Part shown: positions 9,520 to 18,239 of the stretch, piece after piece
Position numbering within the stretch: the first letter of the stretch is position 1
Layout: each line of letters begins with the position of its first letter
NCBI GenBank assembly: GCA_964548175.1
Contig: CAZJQS010000023.1
Span: forward strand, 7,150 to 71,149
Length of the DNA stretch: 64,000 nt
Source of the DNA: JANQPA01 sp964548175
GTDB taxonomy: Bacteria; Bacteroidota; Bacteroidia; Chitinophagales; Saprospiraceae
Direction of reading: 5' to 3'
Made by a program: the position numbers and the translations under genes
The notes under the pieces: model-generated
The model's database searches: none
Told to the model about the DNA's origin: nothing
Seen by the model: only the letters and a program-made list of their open reading frames with translations

Positions 9520-10170
9520 ATGATGCGTCTGCATAAGGAAGGCTTTTTCATCATCGGCCTGACCTTTTTGGTCATCGCCCTTATTTTTTTTCTGGTCGAC
9601 TGGCTGCTGCCGTCCGGACTGCTGGTCGTCAGTGTACTCTGCTTGATCTTATTGATATTTGTGTTGCAGTTTTTCCGGCACCCCATCCGCAACGTTCCTC
9701 AACATGACGATAAGCTTTTTTATTCACCAGCTGACGGCAAGGTAGTTGTGATAGAAGAACGGGTAGAGGACGAGGTGTTAAAGGACAAACGACTCATGAT
9801 CTCTATTTTCATGTCCATTACCGACGTACATTGCAACCGGATACCGGTTTCCGGCAGGGTGGAATACGTCAAACATCATCCCGGGCGGTACCTGGTGGCC
9901 TGGCATCCCAAATCCTCCACTGATAATGAAAGGACGACCATTTCGATCAAGTCCGGCAATACGACTTTCGTTATCCGACAGATCGCCGGTGCTATGGCCA
10001 GAAGGATACGCACCTATCTTCAACCCGGACAGACGGCGATCCAGGGGCGGGAACTGGGCTTCATTAAATTTGGCTCCAGAGTGGATGTTTTTCTTCCGCT
10101 GGACGCTAAAGTAAAAGTATCGTTAAATCAACATGTGAAAGCGAATGTAGATGTGATCGCCGAGATGTGA
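9520..10170 (+). CDS. psd: phosphatidylserine decarboxylase family protein
   Basis: This encodes 216 residues, the size of the short (archaeal-type, PSD-A) proenzyme. Two N-terminal helices (about 9-28 and 32-50) anchor it. The substrate pocket motif SITDVHCNRIPVSG is present, and the self-cleavage site GFIKFGSRVD has the Gly-Ser bond at about 185-186, where the serine becomes the pyruvoyl group. It decarboxylates phosphatidylserine to phosphatidylethanolamine. Two ATG codons are adjacent at the start (9520 and 9523) and either could be used. It is probably in one operon with cdsA. Confidence 0.94.
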   Translation: MMRLHKEGFFIIGLTFLVIALIFFLVDWLLPSGLLVVSVLCLILLIFVLQFFRHPIRNVPQHDDKLFYSPADGKVVVIEERVEDEVLKDKRLMISIFMSITDVHCNRIPVSGRVEYVKHHPGRYLVAWHPKSSTDNERTTISIKSGNTTFVIRQIAGAMARRIRTYLQPGQTAIQGRELGFIKFGSRVDVFLPLDAKVKVSLNQHVKANVDVIAEM

Positions 10171-10188
10171 AATGGCCGGCTAAGCCCT

Positions 10189-11208
10189 TTAATGCTCTTT
10201 CCAGACCACCTTACCTTCAGAATTGATATATGCCCAGCGGTTTTTGTATTCAATTAAGGCCAATCCATCCCGGAAGGGCCGGGCCTTATCGAAGATCGGC
10301 TGGATGAGCCAGTCGCCCAATTCATCGATATAGCCCCATTTGTCGTTTTTCATGACCTGCGCCATTCCCTGAGCGAATAGTCCGGCATTTTCAAACTCGA
10401 AAGGGATTACCGCTGTACCGGTGGTATCGATGTAGCCATACTGGCCATCATTTTTTGCCAGAGCCAGGCCGCCTGAAAAATCGCCGACGGCCTGGAAAGC
10501 CGGCGGAATAATGACTTGTCCTTTGGGGTCTACAAATCCCCATCGGCCTTCCTGGCGGATCATTGCCATACCGTCAAAAAACTCTCCGTTCGGAACGCCT
10601 TCGACCCAATCGAAAGAAGGCGGGAGGATTTCTCTTCCGGTGTGGTCGATCAGTCCCCATTGGTTATTTTTGACCACCACCCCGACGCCTTCCTGAAAAG
10701 GATAGCATTTATCGTATTTCAATGGGATGACCGGCTCTCCGGAAATATCGATATAGCCCCATTGCCATTCGACCTCGACAGGAGCCAGGCCTTCTTTAAA
10801 TTCGCCGGCATTATCGAATTGAGGATGGATCACCCAATCCCCCTCCTGATTGATAAAGCCGTACATGCGATCGTAACGAACAGCGGCAAGGCCCTCGCTA
10901 AAGTCGCGCGCATGTTCAAATTGCACGGCAATGGCTTTGTTGCCCCGTTTGTCCATAAACCCCCATCGACTGACCAGTTGCACCCGGGCCAGCTCTTCCT
11001 CAAAATGCCCTACAAAATTAAAGAAATATTTGATGAGCAGGCGGCCCATCTCGTCCATTTGCACCAGCTTGTCGTTAAGTCTTACCCGGGAAAAGCCATG
11101 ATAGAACTCCTCTGCCTCTATGTATTGGGGCTCTATAGCGATTTCTCCCTCACGATTGATGAAACCGTACTTTCCTTTTTCCCTTATTTTGAACAACGGT
11201 TCTTTCAT
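10189..11208 (-). CDS. WG-repeat protein
   Basis: This encodes 339 residues made almost wholly of about ten WG (KWG) repeats of roughly 33 residues, each with a core such as RWGFMD, MYGFIN, QWGYID or KWGYID followed by G-x-x-V-I-P. The second unit is degenerate (KLVQMD). The frame is open further up to 11322, but the ATG at 11208 starts directly before the first repeat. No signal peptide is visible. WG repeats are thought to form beta-propeller-like or solenoid scaffolds of unknown binding partner. The gene is convergent with psd, 18 bp away, and stands alone. Confidence 0.85.
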   Translation of the reverse strand: MKEPLFKIREKGKYGFINREGEIAIEPQYIEAEEFYHGFSRVRLNDKLVQMDEMGRLLIKYFFNFVGHFEEELARVQLVSRWGFMDKRGNKAIAVQFEHARDFSEGLAAVRYDRMYGFINQEGDWVIHPQFDNAGEFKEGLAPVEVEWQWGYIDISGEPVIPLKYDKCYPFQEGVGVVVKNNQWGLIDHTGREILPPSFDWVEGVPNGEFFDGMAMIRQEGRWGFVDPKGQVIIPPAFQAVGDFSGGLALAKNDGQYGYIDTTGTAVIPFEFENAGLFAQGMAQVMKNDKWGYIDELGDWLIQPIFDKARPFRDGLALIEYKNRWAYINSEGKVVWKEH

Positions 11209-11446
11209 ATTATAAAGTAGAATGCGAATATAAGGAATCAGGCTATTTAAACATAAGTCGTCCCTTAAATCGGATAAAAAGGTCGAAGTTTTTTTCATTT
11301 CATCCATCTGCAGCCCGGACATTGAAAATATTTTAGCCGGCAGCAGAATAAAAAGGCATCCTTTCCGGCCATAGATCGACCGGCTTCTGCCTGCAGGGTC
11401 ATTTATTTAAAATTCGGGATAATTCTCGTTAAAATTGCTTACCTTC

Positions 11447-11480
11447 TTGGATTAAGATCAGGAATACTTTGATAAATTTG
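11447..11480 (+). promoter_or_regulatory. Bacteroidota-type promoter
   Basis: TTGG (11447-11450), 22 bp, then a perfect TAAATTTG (11473-11480). Transcription would start near 11484, giving a leader of about 22 nt to the ATG at 11506. Confidence 0.6.
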
Positions 11481-11505
11481 CAGGCCGAAATAAAGAACAA
11501 TCTTC

Positions 11506-11871
11506 ATGGCTTTGCGTGATAATTTCCCGCCCCCAGGTTCGGATTATCTGGGCGGCGAAAGTGATGGATACGAATATAAAACAGTGTTTTCCGGCATTAG
11601 CCTGGAGCACAGCTATGAGATGATCCGGCAGTTTTTAAGAGAAGAAGGCTATAAGGACGTTCCCATTCCCAAAGACATCGCAGAGTTGAAACTATTCCGG
11701 CTGCCTACCAGAAACAAACAGATCCTCTTGTTTGAAGATAACGGTTATGTACATAACCCCATTCGAATTCTTTTTCCGGCAGACCGAAGAAAGAAAAAGA
11801 CCTTAATTCTTTGTCTGTATAATGAGACTGATCCGGAACACCTGATTAAATTTCACCGGGTAAAAACATGA
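11506..11871 (+). CDS. conserved-looking small protein of unknown function
   Basis: This encodes a 121-residue cytosolic protein with no signal or membrane segment. It has a charged, mixed alpha/beta composition: an N-terminal PPPGSDYLGGESDGYEYKTV, a helix LEHSYEMIRQFLREEGY, then strands KQILLFEDNGYVHNPIRILF and a final TLILCLYN. I do not recognise the family. The good promoter upstream and normal codon use support a real single gene between the WG-repeat and lysS genes. Confidence 0.65.
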   Translation: MALRDNFPPPGSDYLGGESDGYEYKTVFSGISLEHSYEMIRQFLREEGYKDVPIPKDIAELKLFRLPTRNKQILLFEDNGYVHNPIRILFPADRRKKKTLILCLYNETDPEHLIKFHRVKT

Positions 11872-11938
11872 ATCATCCCTAATTTGCGAAGGCCATAAGT
11901 TAGTTGACCTTAAGAGGTGGTGTAAAAAGCCAGGCATA

Positions 11939-13480
11939 CTATTTTTCTTCCTCTTCCACTTTTCGTTCCGGTCTCATTTGTGGAAAGAACAGCACCTCCT
12001 GGATCGTACTCTGATCGGTGAGCATCATGGCGAACCTATCGATGCCGACGCCAAGGCCTGCAGTAGGCGGCATTCCGTATTCCAGCGCCCGGAGGAAGTC
12101 TTCGTCCAGGGCCATGGCTTCGAAGTCGCCGCGAGCGGCTAGTTGAAGTTGTTCCTCAAAGCGCCTGCGCTGATCGATGGGATCGTTCAGCTCCGTGTAG
12201 GCGTTGGCGATCTCTTTACCGTTGACAAACAACTCGAAGCGTTCCACCAACCCTTCCTTTTTGCGGTGCATTTTGGCCAGAGGCGTCATTTCCACCGGGT
12301 AATCGGTAATGAAGGTAGGCTGGATCAGGAAGTCCTCCACTTTTTCTCCGAAAATTTCATCGATCAACTTACCTTTGCCCATAGAAGGATCAACTTCGAC
12401 ATGGAGTTGTTTACACACGTCTCTCAGGTCTGCTTCATCCATATCCTCAATATCAAAGCCGGTATATTTTTTTATGGCGTCCAGCATACTGATCCGCTGG
12501 TAAGGGCCCTTAAAATCGATGGTATTTTCTCCGACCTGCACTTTGGTGTCTCCCTTTACTTCTCTGGTAATACGTTCGAAGCATTCTTCCACCATTTCCA
12601 TCATCCAGTTGTAGTCTTTATAAGCAATATAGATTTCCATGGAAGTAAATTCAGGGTTGTGGGTGCGGTCCATGCCTTCGTTTCTGAACATTTTTCCGAT
12701 CTCATATACCCCATCGAAGCCGCCGACGATCAGTCGCTTGAGGTAAAGTTCATTCGCGATCCGCAAATACAGCGGGATATCCAGCGTATTGTGATGTGTT
12801 TTAAAGGGCCGGGCTGCCGCTCCCCCATGAATAGGTTGCAGGATAGGCGTTTCTACTTCCAGCCATCCTTGCTCATCAAAGTAACGGCGCATGGAAGAAA
12901 TGATCTTGGAACGGGTGATGAAGGTCTCTTTGAAATGGGGATTGACGGTCAGGTCCACGTAGCGCTGGCGGTGGCGAAGCTCCGGATCAACAAAGGCGTC
13001 ATAGACCTCTGTTTCGCCCGTCTCTTCATTTACTCTGGTCTTAACAATCGGTAACGGCCGCAAAGACTTGCTTAACAGTTTAAATTCTGTGACGTGAATG
13101 GTGAGCTCCCCCGTACGGGTGATGAAAGCAAAGCCTTTTACTCCCACGTAATCCCCTATATCGAGCAGCTTTTTGAACACCGTATTGTAAAGGGTCTTAT
13201 CCTCGTCCGGGCAGATCTCATCCCTGGAAACGTAGAGCTGAATGCGACCGCTGGAATCCTGAAGCTCGGCGAAAGAAGCTTTTCCCATCACCCGGGTCAT
13301 CATTAAACGGCCGGCAATACATACGTCCTGGAAGTTCTTCTTCTCAGGGTCAAAGCCCTCCTTGATCTCTTCAGCTAATGCATTTACCGGGAAAGTTTCC
13401 GGCGGATAGGGATCAATGCCCGCGGCTTTGATTTTTTCCAGGTTTTCTCGTCTTACAATTTCTTGTTCCGTTAATTGCAT
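11939..13480 (-). CDS. lysS: lysyl-tRNA synthetase, class II
   Basis: This encodes 513 residues. The ATG at 13480 (MQLTEQEIVRRENL) matches the usual N-terminus, and the frame upstream to 13516 is not needed. An N-terminal OB-fold anticodon-binding domain (about 55-165, GRLMMTRVMGKASFAELQD) is followed by the class II catalytic core: motif 2 (FRNEGMDRTHNPEFTSMEIY) and motif 3 (GLGVGIDRFAMML) are both intact. It charges tRNA-Lys. A TAAATTTG promoter box and a palindrome lie directly upstream. Confidence 0.97.
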   Translation of the reverse strand: MQLTEQEIVRRENLEKIKAAGIDPYPPETFPVNALAEEIKEGFDPEKKNFQDVCIAGRLMMTRVMGKASFAELQDSSGRIQLYVSRDEICPDEDKTLYNTVFKKLLDIGDYVGVKGFAFITRTGELTIHVTEFKLLSKSLRPLPIVKTRVNEETGETEVYDAFVDPELRHRQRYVDLTVNPHFKETFITRSKIISSMRRYFDEQGWLEVETPILQPIHGGAAARPFKTHHNTLDIPLYLRIANELYLKRLIVGGFDGVYEIGKMFRNEGMDRTHNPEFTSMEIYIAYKDYNWMMEMVEECFERITREVKGDTKVQVGENTIDFKGPYQRISMLDAIKKYTGFDIEDMDEADLRDVCKQLHVEVDPSMGKGKLIDEIFGEKVEDFLIQPTFITDYPVEMTPLAKMHRKKEGLVERFELFVNGKEIANAYTELNDPIDQRRRFEEQLQLAARGDFEAMALDEDFLRALEYGMPPTAGLGVGIDRFAMMLTDQSTIQEVLFFPQMRPERKVEEEEK

Positions 13481-13513
13481 TTTTATTTTTTTTAATGCGA
13501 ATACGTAAGTGAG

Positions 13514-13558
13514 CAAATTTACCTATAAGACATCCACCGCGGCGGCGGTGTATGTCTT
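13514..13558 (-). promoter_or_regulatory. lysS promoter overlapped by a palindrome
   Basis: The minus strand carries a perfect -7 box TAAATTTG (13521 to 13514), with a start expected near 13510 and a 30-nt leader. Covering the -33 region is an inverted repeat with 14-bp arms and one mismatch (13527-13540 and 13545-13558, loop GGCG). It may be an operator or just a GC-rich intergenic palindrome. Confidence 0.45.
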
Positions 13559-13575
13559 GTAGTATTGCTTATGCA

Positions 13576-13599
13576 TTTTTGTGCATCGATGCGCAAAAA
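13576..13599. repeat. 24-bp palindrome between lysS and the deacetylase gene
   Basis: The arms TTTTTGTGCATC and GATGCGCAAAAA (12 bp, one mismatch, no loop) form a two-fold symmetric site. It lies about 108 bp upstream of the ATG at 13707 and could serve as a regulator site for either divergent gene. Confidence 0.35.
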
Positions 13600-13706
13600 T
13601 ACTTTTTTAGCCCTTGAATAAAGAAAAAAAAGTAATTTTTCCAACATTCAACAGCTTTCGGTTTTTGTTGTTTATAAGTTTTGTGCCACAAAACGAAAGA
13701 CGGAAA

Positions 13707-14609
13707 ATGCTGAAAATCGCTTTTTCACCGATATATAAGTATGAATTACCCGAAGGCCATCGTTTTCCTATGGTCAAATACGAACTGCTTCCCGAACAAT
13801 TGTTGTATGAAGGGACAGTAACTGACGATCATTTTTTTCATCCTGATCCGTTAGATGAAGACACCATTCTGCTCACCCATGATAAAGTTTACTGGGAAAA
13901 ACTGAAGAACCAGCAGTTGTCCCCCAGGGAAGTACGCGCAATTGGTTTCCCCATGTCAGAAAAGCTGGTCCGGAGAGGAACACATATTGCCAATGGAACC
14001 GTACAATGCGCCTTGTATGCTCAAAAATATGGAGTGGCGCTCAATGTGGCCGGCGGCACACACCATTCTTTCACAGATCGGGGGGAAGGTTTTTGTTTGC
14101 TAAATGACATTGCCATAGCAGCTAACTTTTTGCTCAAACACGAACTAGCGAAAAAAATCCTCGTTGTAGACCTGGATGTGCACCAGGGCAACGGCACGGC
14201 CCAAATATTCAAGGACGACCCCAGGGTATTCACCTTTAGCATGCATGGAGAAAAAAATTATCCGGTCAGAAAAGAGCGGTCAGATCTGGATATCGGTCTT
14301 CCTGACAAAACTACAGACGGCCCTTATTTAAAAATTCTATCCGAAAAATTACCTATGCTCATCGATCGGGTACAGCCGGATATGATGTTTTATCTCTCAG
14401 GTGTAGATATTCTGGAAAGTGACAAGCTGGGACGGCTGAGCCTCACCATCGCAGGATCCAAGCGCCGGGACCGCATTGTCTTTGAGCATGCCAAAAAAAA
14501 TGAAATTCCAGTGGCAGTAAGCATGGGTGGCGGATATTCCGATCGCTTAGCTCATATCATTGAGGCTCATGCTAATACGTATCGAACCGCGCAGGAAGTA
14601 TTCTTTTGA
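13707..14609 (+). CDS. histone-deacetylase-family (acetoin-utilisation-like) deacetylase
   Basis: This encodes 300 residues from the ATG at 13707, where the sequence becomes family-like (MLKIAFSPIYKYELPEGHRF). The longer frame from 13614 starts with AT-rich filler. All zinc-hydrolase residues are visible: tandem His119-His120 (GGTHHSF), Asp157 and His159 (DLDVHQGNGT), Asp239 (ESDKLG), and a C-terminal GGGYS with the catalytic Tyr. It resembles HDAC11/class IV-like bacterial enzymes and should remove acyl groups from lysine or small amines. The substrate is unknown. It is divergent from lysS. Confidence 0.9.
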   Translation: MLKIAFSPIYKYELPEGHRFPMVKYELLPEQLLYEGTVTDDHFFHPDPLDEDTILLTHDKVYWEKLKNQQLSPREVRAIGFPMSEKLVRRGTHIANGTVQCALYAQKYGVALNVAGGTHHSFTDRGEGFCLLNDIAIAANFLLKHELAKKILVVDLDVHQGNGTAQIFKDDPRVFTFSMHGEKNYPVRKERSDLDIGLPDKTTDGPYLKILSEKLPMLIDRVQPDMMFYLSGVDILESDKLGRLSLTIAGSKRRDRIVFEHAKKNEIPVAVSMGGGYSDRLAHIIEAHANTYRTAQEVFF

Positions 14610-14611
14610 GC

Positions 14612-14640
14612 AAAAAAAAAGTCACACTCTTGTGTGACTT
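14612..14640 (-). terminator. leftward terminator-like hairpin (possible end of a small RNA)
   Basis: A 9-bp perfect stem (14619-14627 with 14632-14640, loop TCTT) is followed on the minus strand by a run of nine T. On the plus strand no T-run follows, so it serves leftward transcription, although no leftward gene lies upstream of it before 15226. This points to a minus-strand transcript from 14640-14700. Confidence 0.5.
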
Positions 14641-14815
14641 CTTAGTTATAATCCCATGAACATATCCAAAATTAATATTTTTTTAACCTAACTGAGGGGT
14701 CTTTCTTTGATTTTACGATACAATTGACCTATCTTAGCCGTGCATTTTTTACGAAAGCTGTTTAGGCCTTTCGTGATAACATTTACATAATCCCGTGAAC
14801 AAATCCAATTTGAGG

Positions 14816-14846
14816 CGAGTGACCGACCTTCACTCGTCTTTTTTTT
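14816..14846 (+). terminator. rightward terminator-like hairpin
   Basis: A 7-bp stem CGAGTGA / TCACTCG (14816-14822 with 14830-14836) is followed by TC and eight T. It lies 207 bp after the deacetylase stop, so it could end either a long 3' UTR or a small RNA on the plus strand that begins near box 2. Confidence 0.5.
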
Positions 14847-14873
14847 ATTTTTTAGGGACAAAAAGTGTCAACC

Positions 14874-14892
14874 GTCCCGATTTTATCGGGAC
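14874..14892. repeat. perfect 8-bp hairpin GTCCCGAT / ATCGGGAC
   Basis: Arms 14874-14881 and 14885-14892 with a TTT loop. On the minus strand it is preceded by box 3 and followed 10 nt later by TTTTT (14864 to 14860), so it may be a leftward terminator. Confidence 0.4.
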
Positions 14893-15035
14893 GATCATCA
14901 CTGCTATATTATAATCCCATGAACATATTCAAATCTTGTCCTTACGCTTCCATAAGTCTTTATCGCCCCACTTATCTATCAATCACAATACAAATATGAA
15001 CATACTTTTTAGCAGAGACAAAAACAAAAAAGTTA

Positions 15036-15137
15036 TTTTGTGAAAAAAAAACATAGCTCCTTATTTTAAAAACATATATCCTTTGTGCTTTTTGTGAAAA
15101 AAATGTTTTTTTCTAACATTTTTTTTGTGAAAAAAAA
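15036..15137. repeat. TTTTGTGAAAAAAA repeated three times
   Basis: Near-identical copies lie at 15036-15050, 15089-15103 and 15123-15137, just downstream of the coiled-coil gene terminator. The sequence is simple and AT-rich and no function is evident. Confidence 0.45.
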
Positions 15138-15161
15138 TCACAGAACGTCCATTTTAGAAAA

Positions 15162-15206
15162 AAAAAGCTGTCTGAAAGGCCTGGAAAGTCTTTCAGACAG
15201 CTTTTT
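15162..15206 (-). terminator. strong terminator of the coiled-coil protein gene
   Basis: A 17-bp perfect stem (15162-15178 with 15190-15206) with an 11-base loop, running from the A-tract into a T-tract on both strands, 20 bp after the stop at 15226. Confidence 0.85.
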
Positions 15207-15225
15207 ACACTGGATTAAGGGGGGG

Positions 15226-16683
15226 TTATTTTTCTTTATCTTCAGGCTCTTCTACTGAAACGGAATCGCTTTCTTCGTTTTCCGGTTCGCTTACTTCTTC
15301 TGCATTTACATCTGCCTGGGCTTTTTTGTCCTCTTCCGCCGTTTCTTCCACCTTTGGGGTTTCGGCTTTCTCTTCATCAGCATTAGCGACTGAGAACTCT
15401 GAAACTTCTGCTTCAGAAGGCTTCTCAACATTTTGAGACGCCTCTGGGCTGGGCTTCGGTTCTTCTGCCGTCGCTTCTTCTTCTTCTTCTTCTTTTTTCA
15501 GGATAGCGTCGGCTGCTTTTTCCAGTTTATCCTCTTCCTCCTTCCGGGCGGCGGCCTCTTCTCTGATTTGTTCAGCAATTTTGGCTTCAGCCTCTCTTTT
15601 GGCCTGTTCAAGCTGCTCCTGTTCTTTCTTTTTTGCTTCTTTATCCTTTTGTTTTTCCAGGCGATCTTCGAGGTCGTTTTTAGTGCTGTGCATTTCGCTG
15701 AGTTTTTCTTCTTTCGAGCGAATGCGTTCCTCGATCATTTTGATCTTAGCCTGGCGGATTTGAGCTTCGAGCTGGCCGTCAGAATTGGCGATCTTGCGAT
15801 TTTGGAAATCCAGGTCCTCGCGATCTCTCTGAATGGACCTTTCCATTTTCTCGATGGCAGCGAGCAGTCCGTCATAGCGTCTTTTCAGCCTGTCCAGAGG
15901 AGAGCGATCTTCATTGGCGCCGGGTCCGAAGCGTTTTTCTTTGACCGTTTTAAAGGCTGCGTCGAGGCGTTCCCAGACTTTAGAGCGATGGTCACGAGTA
16001 AGTTTAGAATCCCGGAACTGGCGCTGTAGACTCTTGAGTTCTTCAAAGATGTTTTGCAGGCGTTGGCCCTCTTGTATTCGATTTTCGACTTCTTCGAGAA
16101 GCCCATGGAATTTGTCGTGATTTTTTTTCGATAACTTCTGAAATTCTTCATCCAGCCTGGACCGCAATTTTTTCATACGGGAGAAGAGTTCGTTGGTGGT
16201 GTCCCGGAGTTCATTGGCATGATCCTTGAGCAGGTTGCGATCTCGTACCTGGACTTGTACTTTTTGCCAGAATCCTTTCAAGGATTCCCAGACGCCGGCA
16301 TCGTAGCGCTCCAGCTGCTCTATCCGCTCGCACAATTCGTCCAACTCTGCAGTGTAGGCTTGATTAAGTTTGGTGGACAACACCATAAAGTGCCATTCGG
16401 TCTGTGCACGTTGAACGATGTCACCTCGTTCTGCAGAGATGCCCTCCGGCAAGAGGTCTTCGGTGATGGTCAGCTCCCGCTTGTCAGTGGTATACCCTTC
16501 TGGAAAGGGCACCTCTCCCCCATCTCTCCAGACGTCCAGCATTTGCTGGCTGAACTCTTCCGTGGCGACGGATTCCGGAAAGGTGTAGATGTTGACAAAA
16601 TTATCCTCCGTTAACAACTCCAAAGCGATTAGAATACGCTCTTCCTGTGCATTAGTACCCCATAGTACAAGCTTGGTCTTCAT
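15226..16683 (-). CDS. long coiled-coil protein with acidic tail (DUF349-like segment)
   Basis: This encodes a 485-residue soluble protein. Residues 1-100 form a mixed domain (MKTKLVLWGTNAQEERILIA). From about 115 to 400 it is highly helical with heptad character. A stretch at about 215-255 (LKSLQRQFRDSKLTRD, then VWERLDAAF) looks like one DUF349 repeat. The last 90 residues are very rich in Glu, Ala and Lys and probably disordered. DUF349 proteins of Bacteroidota are uncharacterised coiled-coil proteins, and the assignment here is weak. It is a single gene with a strong terminator. Confidence 0.72.
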   Translation of the reverse strand: MKTKLVLWGTNAQEERILIALELLTEDNFVNIYTFPESVATEEFSQQMLDVWRDGGEVPFPEGYTTDKRELTITEDLLPEGISAERGDIVQRAQTEWHFMVLSTKLNQAYTAELDELCERIEQLERYDAGVWESLKGFWQKVQVQVRDRNLLKDHANELRDTTNELFSRMKKLRSRLDEEFQKLSKKNHDKFHGLLEEVENRIQEGQRLQNIFEELKSLQRQFRDSKLTRDHRSKVWERLDAAFKTVKEKRFGPGANEDRSPLDRLKRRYDGLLAAIEKMERSIQRDREDLDFQNRKIANSDGQLEAQIRQAKIKMIEERIRSKEEKLSEMHSTKNDLEDRLEKQKDKEAKKKEQEQLEQAKREAEAKIAEQIREEAAARKEEEDKLEKAADAILKKEEEEEEATAEEPKPSPEASQNVEKPSEAEVSEFSVANADEEKAETPKVEETAEEDKKAQADVNAEEVSEPENEESDSVSVEEPEDKEK

Positions 16684-17002
16684 AATCCAGGTACAGATTT
16701 TCGTTTATTAAATATGAATACAGTACGACAAGTACTCAAACAGAAGACATTCAGAGAGGAAAGTACAAATCAGAAAAAAGGCTTTTCCTATCTAACAATC
16801 CCTTAGCTGTTTGTTTACTAAATGCTCTTTACAGTGACCATTTGCTATTGGAACAAACTGTCCCAGCTTATGGGATCCATCCATTTACCGGGTGTTTTAT
16901 ACCTTTTCCTAAACAATATCAATCAAAATTATAAAAAATGAGATTGATTACTGTATTTTTTCAACTGTTTTGTTCATATAATACGACCATTCCCTTTAAT
17001 AA
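16684..17002. other. 319-bp gap, no gene identified
   Basis: It should contain the promoter of the leftward coiled-coil gene, but I find no convincing -33/-7 pair. A TAATTTTG lies near 16935 on the minus strand without a suitable -33 box. A small palindrome AGTAC-TTGTC-GTACT is present near 16722-16736. A start-less plus-strand open stretch of about 70 codons ends near 16935 and is listed among the rejected items. Confidence 0.4.
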
Positions 17003-18028
17003 TCAATACCTTTTCAGGGAAGATGCAGGCTGAAGGGCTTCTTTGGCCACCAAATATTCGGCGATCTGAATAGCATTGGTAGCCGCTCCTTTTCTTAGAT
17101 TATCGGAGACCACCCAGATATTCAGTCCGTTTTCTATGGAAAAGTCCCGCCGAATACGTCCTACGAAGACCTGGTCTTTGTCCTTGGCAAAATAAGGCAT
17201 GGGATATTGAAATTGCTGCACATCGTCCTGAACGACCAGTCCGGCAGTTTCATTTAGTATTCTTTTAACCTCCGGCAGTTCAAAAGGTTTTTCAAATTCA
17301 ATATTAACTGATTCAGAATGTCCGCCATGAACGGGTACTCTCACTGCCGTCGCCGTTATGGCCATATCGGGTGCATCCAGAATTTTTCGGGTTTCATTCA
17401 CCAGCTTCATCTCTTCCTTGGTGTAATCGTTATCGAGAAAAATATCACACTGCGGAATACAGTTTTCGAAAATAGGGTAATGATAGGCCATTTCGGATTC
17501 TTTAGGCTCGTACCCTTTTCTTTCCAGCTGGTACTGTTTAACGGCTTTCATTCCCGTCCCGGTGAATGACTGGTAGGTAGAAATGACCAGGCGCCTGATG
17601 CCGTATCTTCTATGAAGAGGCGCCAGCGCCACCACCATTTGTATGGTCGAACAATTAGGATTGGCAATGATCTTGTCTTCTATCGTAAGCTGGTCGGCAT
17701 TAATCTCGGGCACCACCAGTTTTTTGTCCGGATCCATTCGCCAGGCCGAAGAATTATCAATAACGACCGTGCCTGCCGCAGCAAATTTAGGGGCCCACTC
17801 ATTGGAGGTGCCGCCTCCAGCAGAAAAAAGAGCCAGATCAGGCGCCGCATCAACGGCTTCCTCCATCCCAATAACCGTATGCATTTTTCCTGCAAACATC
17901 ACTTCCTTGCCTATGGACCTGGAGGAGGCCACCGGCAAAAACTCAGTAACCGGGAACTGCCGCTCCTCCAGTAATCGACACATCACTCCGCCTACCAGCC
18001 CGGTTACCCCTACTACAGCTACTTTCAT
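17003..18028 (-). CDS. asd: aspartate-semialdehyde dehydrogenase
   Basis: This encodes 341 residues. The ATG at 18028 (MKVAVVGVTGLVGG) places the NADP-binding GxTGxVG at residues 8-13, and the longer frame from 18088 adds non-family sequence. The active-site Cys126 lies in IANPNCSTIQ, the substrate-binding segment VHGGHSESVNIEF is present, and GGGTSNEWAP matches the family. It reduces aspartyl phosphate to aspartate semialdehyde for lysine, threonine, methionine and diaminopimelate synthesis. It is a single gene, divergent from the lamin-tail protein gene. Confidence 0.96.
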   Translation of the reverse strand: MKVAVVGVTGLVGGVMCRLLEERQFPVTEFLPVASSRSIGKEVMFAGKMHTVIGMEEAVDAAPDLALFSAGGGTSNEWAPKFAAAGTVVIDNSSAWRMDPDKKLVVPEINADQLTIEDKIIANPNCSTIQMVVALAPLHRRYGIRRLVISTYQSFTGTGMKAVKQYQLERKGYEPKESEMAYHYPIFENCIPQCDIFLDNDYTKEEMKLVNETRKILDAPDMAITATAVRVPVHGGHSESVNIEFEKPFELPEVKRILNETAGLVVQDDVQQFQYPMPYFAKDKDQVFVGRIRRDFSIENGLNIWVVSDNLRKGAATNAIQIAEYLVAKEALQPASSLKRY

Positions 18029-18239
18029 CTTGTTTAAAGTTTTGATAGGTTTATAATAAAACTTGATGAGGCTATCTAAAAGCTGCAAACGCTCTTTTGA
18101 GACTACCTCATAATATCCATCTGTTGGGCCTGCAATATAAGGGAATTTGCAATGCAGTACCAGTCAATAGTCAAGATTAGCTTTCGAACGTCCACTGGTT
18201 TGATTAACTTTAGAGCCTAAACGCATGACACCCTGATTT

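Larger units (their letters stand above)
14646..14933. repeat. three copies of a 24-bp box in the 14610-15225 gap
   Basis: The box ATAATCCC(A/G)TGAACA(T/A)AT(C/T)CAAA occurs at 14648-14670, 14787-14808 and 14911-14933. In copies 1 and 3 the reverse complement gives a TTTG followed by a fixed stretch; copy 1 forms a perfect TAATTTTG -7 box (14674 to 14667). Each copy has a hairpin to its left (14619-14640, 14751-14774, 14874-14892). This is compatible with three tandem small transcripts on the minus strand. No protein gene is seen in the gap. Confidence 0.5.

Noticed and set aside
12143..13054. 303-codon plus-strand frame
   Set aside because: It lies wholly antisense to lysS, which has all class II synthetase motifs.
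15433..16029. 198-codon plus-strand frame, very Phe- and Leu-rich
   Set aside because: It is the antisense shadow of the Glu/Lys-rich coiled-coil gene, whose composition explains the Phe/Leu runs.
16700..16935. about 70 open plus-strand codons ending in a peptide-like PAYGIHPFTGCFIPFPKQYQ
   Set aside because: No start codon, no recognisable family, and a random frame of this length is not rare in a 319-bp gap. A tblastn hit would reopen it.
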